A DNA stretch of 37,800 nt, from contig JAEEKN010000190.1 of assembly GCA_016282435.1 (NCBI GenBank), positions 1 to 37,800 on the forward strand, in the 5' to 3' direction. Positions within the stretch are counted from its first letter, which is position 1; each line of letters opens with the position of its first letter. The position numbers and the translations under genes are program-made. Of the stretch, positions 35,823 through 37,800 are shown one piece after another. The notes under the pieces are model-generated. The model was not told the origin of the DNA. It saw only the letters and a list, made by a program, of their open reading frames with translations, and searched no databases. The DNA comes from Lachnospiraceae bacterium. Its GTDB lineage: Bacteria > Bacillota > Clostridia > Lachnospirales > Lachnospiraceae.

Positions 35823-37490
35823 ATGAGAAGATTAGGTATTAAAGGTATTGTGGCATTACTGATACTGATCTGCGCGGCGTGCATATGCTGTGGCTGCAGT
35901 TCGAATGTTGATTTTCAGGATCCCCTTGTAGAACGATGTGTACGGGAAGCGTTGGGAAAGGGTGAGAAAGATCCTGTCACAAAAAAAGAATGTGCCGATC
36001 TAAAGGAATTGAAGATCGACTGTGATAAGGGTCAGACCCTCATATGGGATAATGTCAGACTCTCGTATCTGCGTGGAAACTATGTGGATCTGTCAGATAT
36101 GAAGTACCTTACAGGGCTCACTTCTTTGGAAATCAATAATAATTCGGCGTATGATATGCTGGCAAATCTGGATGCAGTAACAAACTGTAAGAAGCTGAAT
36201 AAGCTGTCTTTTAATGATAATTCATCTGAAACAAGTACGTTCTGGGACTGGAAGTATACCCTGAAAGACTATGAAAAAATCATTCAGCAGTTACCCGAGC
36301 TAAAAACCTTAAGCCTCGATATCACATATCCCGATGAACTTCTGGAATGGATCAGGGGAGAGAAAAAGGATCTGGTAATAGAAAGAAGAGAAGAATACAA
36401 TTATAATCCCATAAGAGTTCTATATCCTGTGGACACCGAGGGCGTATATCCCTTGACATCCTATGAGCAAATACCGGAAGACATCGAAGACCTCGTACTT
36501 ATTGAGATCGGATCAGCAGAAGTGGATTTTAATTTCTTCAAAAAATTCAAAAATTTAAGATCCCTTGTTCTGAGCGGAGTATTCAATATTTACAATGAAG
36601 CGACAAAAATGCTCCCGGATGAAGAACTGTTCGAGGTCAAAAACATTGAAGCCATAAAAGAAAACACGAATCTGTATTCGTTAACAATCAGCGGAGCAAG
36701 AGGCGATTTCAACGGTATCAGTGAACTGAACGGATTAAAGGAACTGGCTATAGTATCGAGCCGCGTGAATGACACTTCTTTTATATCAAAACTCGATAAT
36801 CTGAGGGAACTGACATTTTATAGCAATGTTTCAAACGGATTTTCTGAGAATCTGAAGAAAAACATAAAGAAAAAGTCCCATTTGAAATTTATGAATGTAA
36901 ATTCATTTGATTTTGAGGACACCGCATGGCTCTCGGACCTTCCGTCACTGGAAGCAATAAAATTCCCATTCTCCAGTCCGATGACGTTCTTTGGAGAGAC
37001 TGGTTTTCCTACGAAGCTTCTGGAAGGCCTTAAAAATTGTAAGAATGTAAAGTATCTGGCTGCATATTTTATGATGGATGATAAAAACTTAGATATTTCT
37101 TCACTCATGAATATGGATCAGCTTCAGTATGTATATATCTGGAAAAATAATGAGGATGTCATAGGAGTTGAGAAATTAGCAGGTAAAAAGGGACTTAAGT
37201 CGCTGGTATTAAGCACTAAAGAAGTAGCTGAGATAAATAAATGGCTGCAGACCGGAGCAGAAAATGAAAGCCTGGGTAGACTTTTGCTCGGAGACTATGT
37301 AAAATACTATGGTTTTTACGATGCATACCGTGCACGGAGCGGAGAAGAATGGTTACGGTCACTGTTCACCCCGGCTAAGGAAGGATTCAGGAAATGCTAC
37401 GATAATCATATCTTATGCGGCGGATATGACAGACTGATCTATCTTTACGGATCGTTGGAAGGTATCGAAGACTTTTTGAACGATACGTGA
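35823..37490 (+). CDS. Leucine-rich-repeat-like lipoprotein
   Basis: Lipoprotein signal MRRLGIKGIVALLILICAACICCGCSS; repeated LxxLxLxxN-type segments (LTSLEINNNS, LRSLVLSGVF, NLYSLTISGA, LKELAIVSS, LRELTFYSN). Confidence 0.8.
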   Translation: MRRLGIKGIVALLILICAACICCGCSSNVDFQDPLVERCVREALGKGEKDPVTKKECADLKELKIDCDKGQTLIWDNVRLSYLRGNYVDLSDMKYLTGLTSLEINNNSAYDMLANLDAVTNCKKLNKLSFNDNSSETSTFWDWKYTLKDYEKIIQQLPELKTLSLDITYPDELLEWIRGEKKDLVIERREEYNYNPIRVLYPVDTEGVYPLTSYEQIPEDIEDLVLIEIGSAEVDFNFFKKFKNLRSLVLSGVFNIYNEATKMLPDEELFEVKNIEAIKENTNLYSLTISGARGDFNGISELNGLKELAIVSSRVNDTSFISKLDNLRELTFYSNVSNGFSENLKKNIKKKSHLKFMNVNSFDFEDTAWLSDLPSLEAIKFPFSSPMTFFGETGFPTKLLEGLKNCKNVKYLAAYFMMDDKNLDISSLMNMDQLQYVYIWKNNEDVIGVEKLAGKKGLKSLVLSTKEVAEINKWLQTGAENESLGRLLLGDYVKYYGFYDAYRARSGEEWLRSLFTPAKEGFRKCYDNHILCGGYDRLIYLYGSLEGIEDFLNDT

Positions 37491-37597
37491 TAAAAATATA
37501 ATTTTGTATATGATCAGAAGTTGGCAGGATTGTATAGCACGATCATCGGTCAGAAATAAAATCATAGCCGTGATCAGTATATATTTACTTAAAAAAA

Positions 37598-37628
37598 TAT
37601 AGCATTTTTATATAAAATATGCTATAAT
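37598..37628 (+). promoter_or_regulatory. Extended -10 promoter with overlapping inverted repeat TATAGCAT…ATATGCTATA
   Basis: TATAGCATTTTTATATAAAATATGCTATAAT; TGc-TATAAT; palindrome overlaps the -10. Confidence 0.6.
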
Positions 37629-37800
37629 GATATTGTGGAGTTGTAAATTATAATGATTTATGGAAGACTAACTATTAAAAGTCAAGAGAAAAAATGAGAA
37701 ATCTATAAAAATCCAAAAAGATATTTGCACGAATTTACAAATATAAAAAAATGTACGACAAAAAGAGCATCTTTATTGGTGCTCGCAAAAGAGATGTTGA

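Noticed and set aside
1-37800. tRNA or rRNA genes
   Set aside because: No cloverleaf with CCA end or rRNA signature noticed by eye; a tRNAscan-SE run would be decisive.

Overview
The window looks like a stretch of low-to-mid GC Firmicutes chromosome, most likely Lachnospiraceae (Butyrivibrio-like, judged from gene content and intergenic repeat style; not proven). It is mainly housekeeping. It carries a dispersed histidine biosynthesis set: hisH-hisF at the left end, hisZ-hisG-hisD-hisB at 27.9-31.6 kb, and hisA plus a hisIE fusion at 33.2-35.3 kb. Other genes include a double-ASKHA acyl-CoA dehydratase activase, a GH115 alpha-glucuronidase, a small zf-HC2 membrane protein, polA, coaE, an FtsA-like protein with a long C-terminal extension, a WalJ-type MBL hydrolase, an ACT/UPF0210 pair, and two tandem LCP proteins followed by a small alarmone synthetase. 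RNA-modification genes (rsmF-like, rsuA-like, rluA-like), a HAD phosphatase, recU, tmcAL/ylbM, a Lar-like zinc ribbon and an LRR lipoprotein complete the set. I see no CRISPR, tRNA, rRNA, transposase or prophage. The most interesting signals lie in the gaps and in fusion domains: (1) a ~245-bp, highly structured non-coding element downstream of hisF, a candidate structured RNA; (2) a 20-bp tandem repeat array in the lipoprotein leader that forms a chain of ATGA/GTGA-overlapping 7-codon uORFs; (3) a degenerate HisF-like barrel fused to HisIE, with both catalytic Asp replaced by Asn; (4) a nest of intergenic mobile-like repeats at 21.64-22.21 kb, including a 183-bp MITE-like element with 16-bp perfect TIRs and 8-bp flanking direct repeats, and a hairpin repeat family found three times in the window. 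All conclusions come from reading the sequence. No database search or folding was run.
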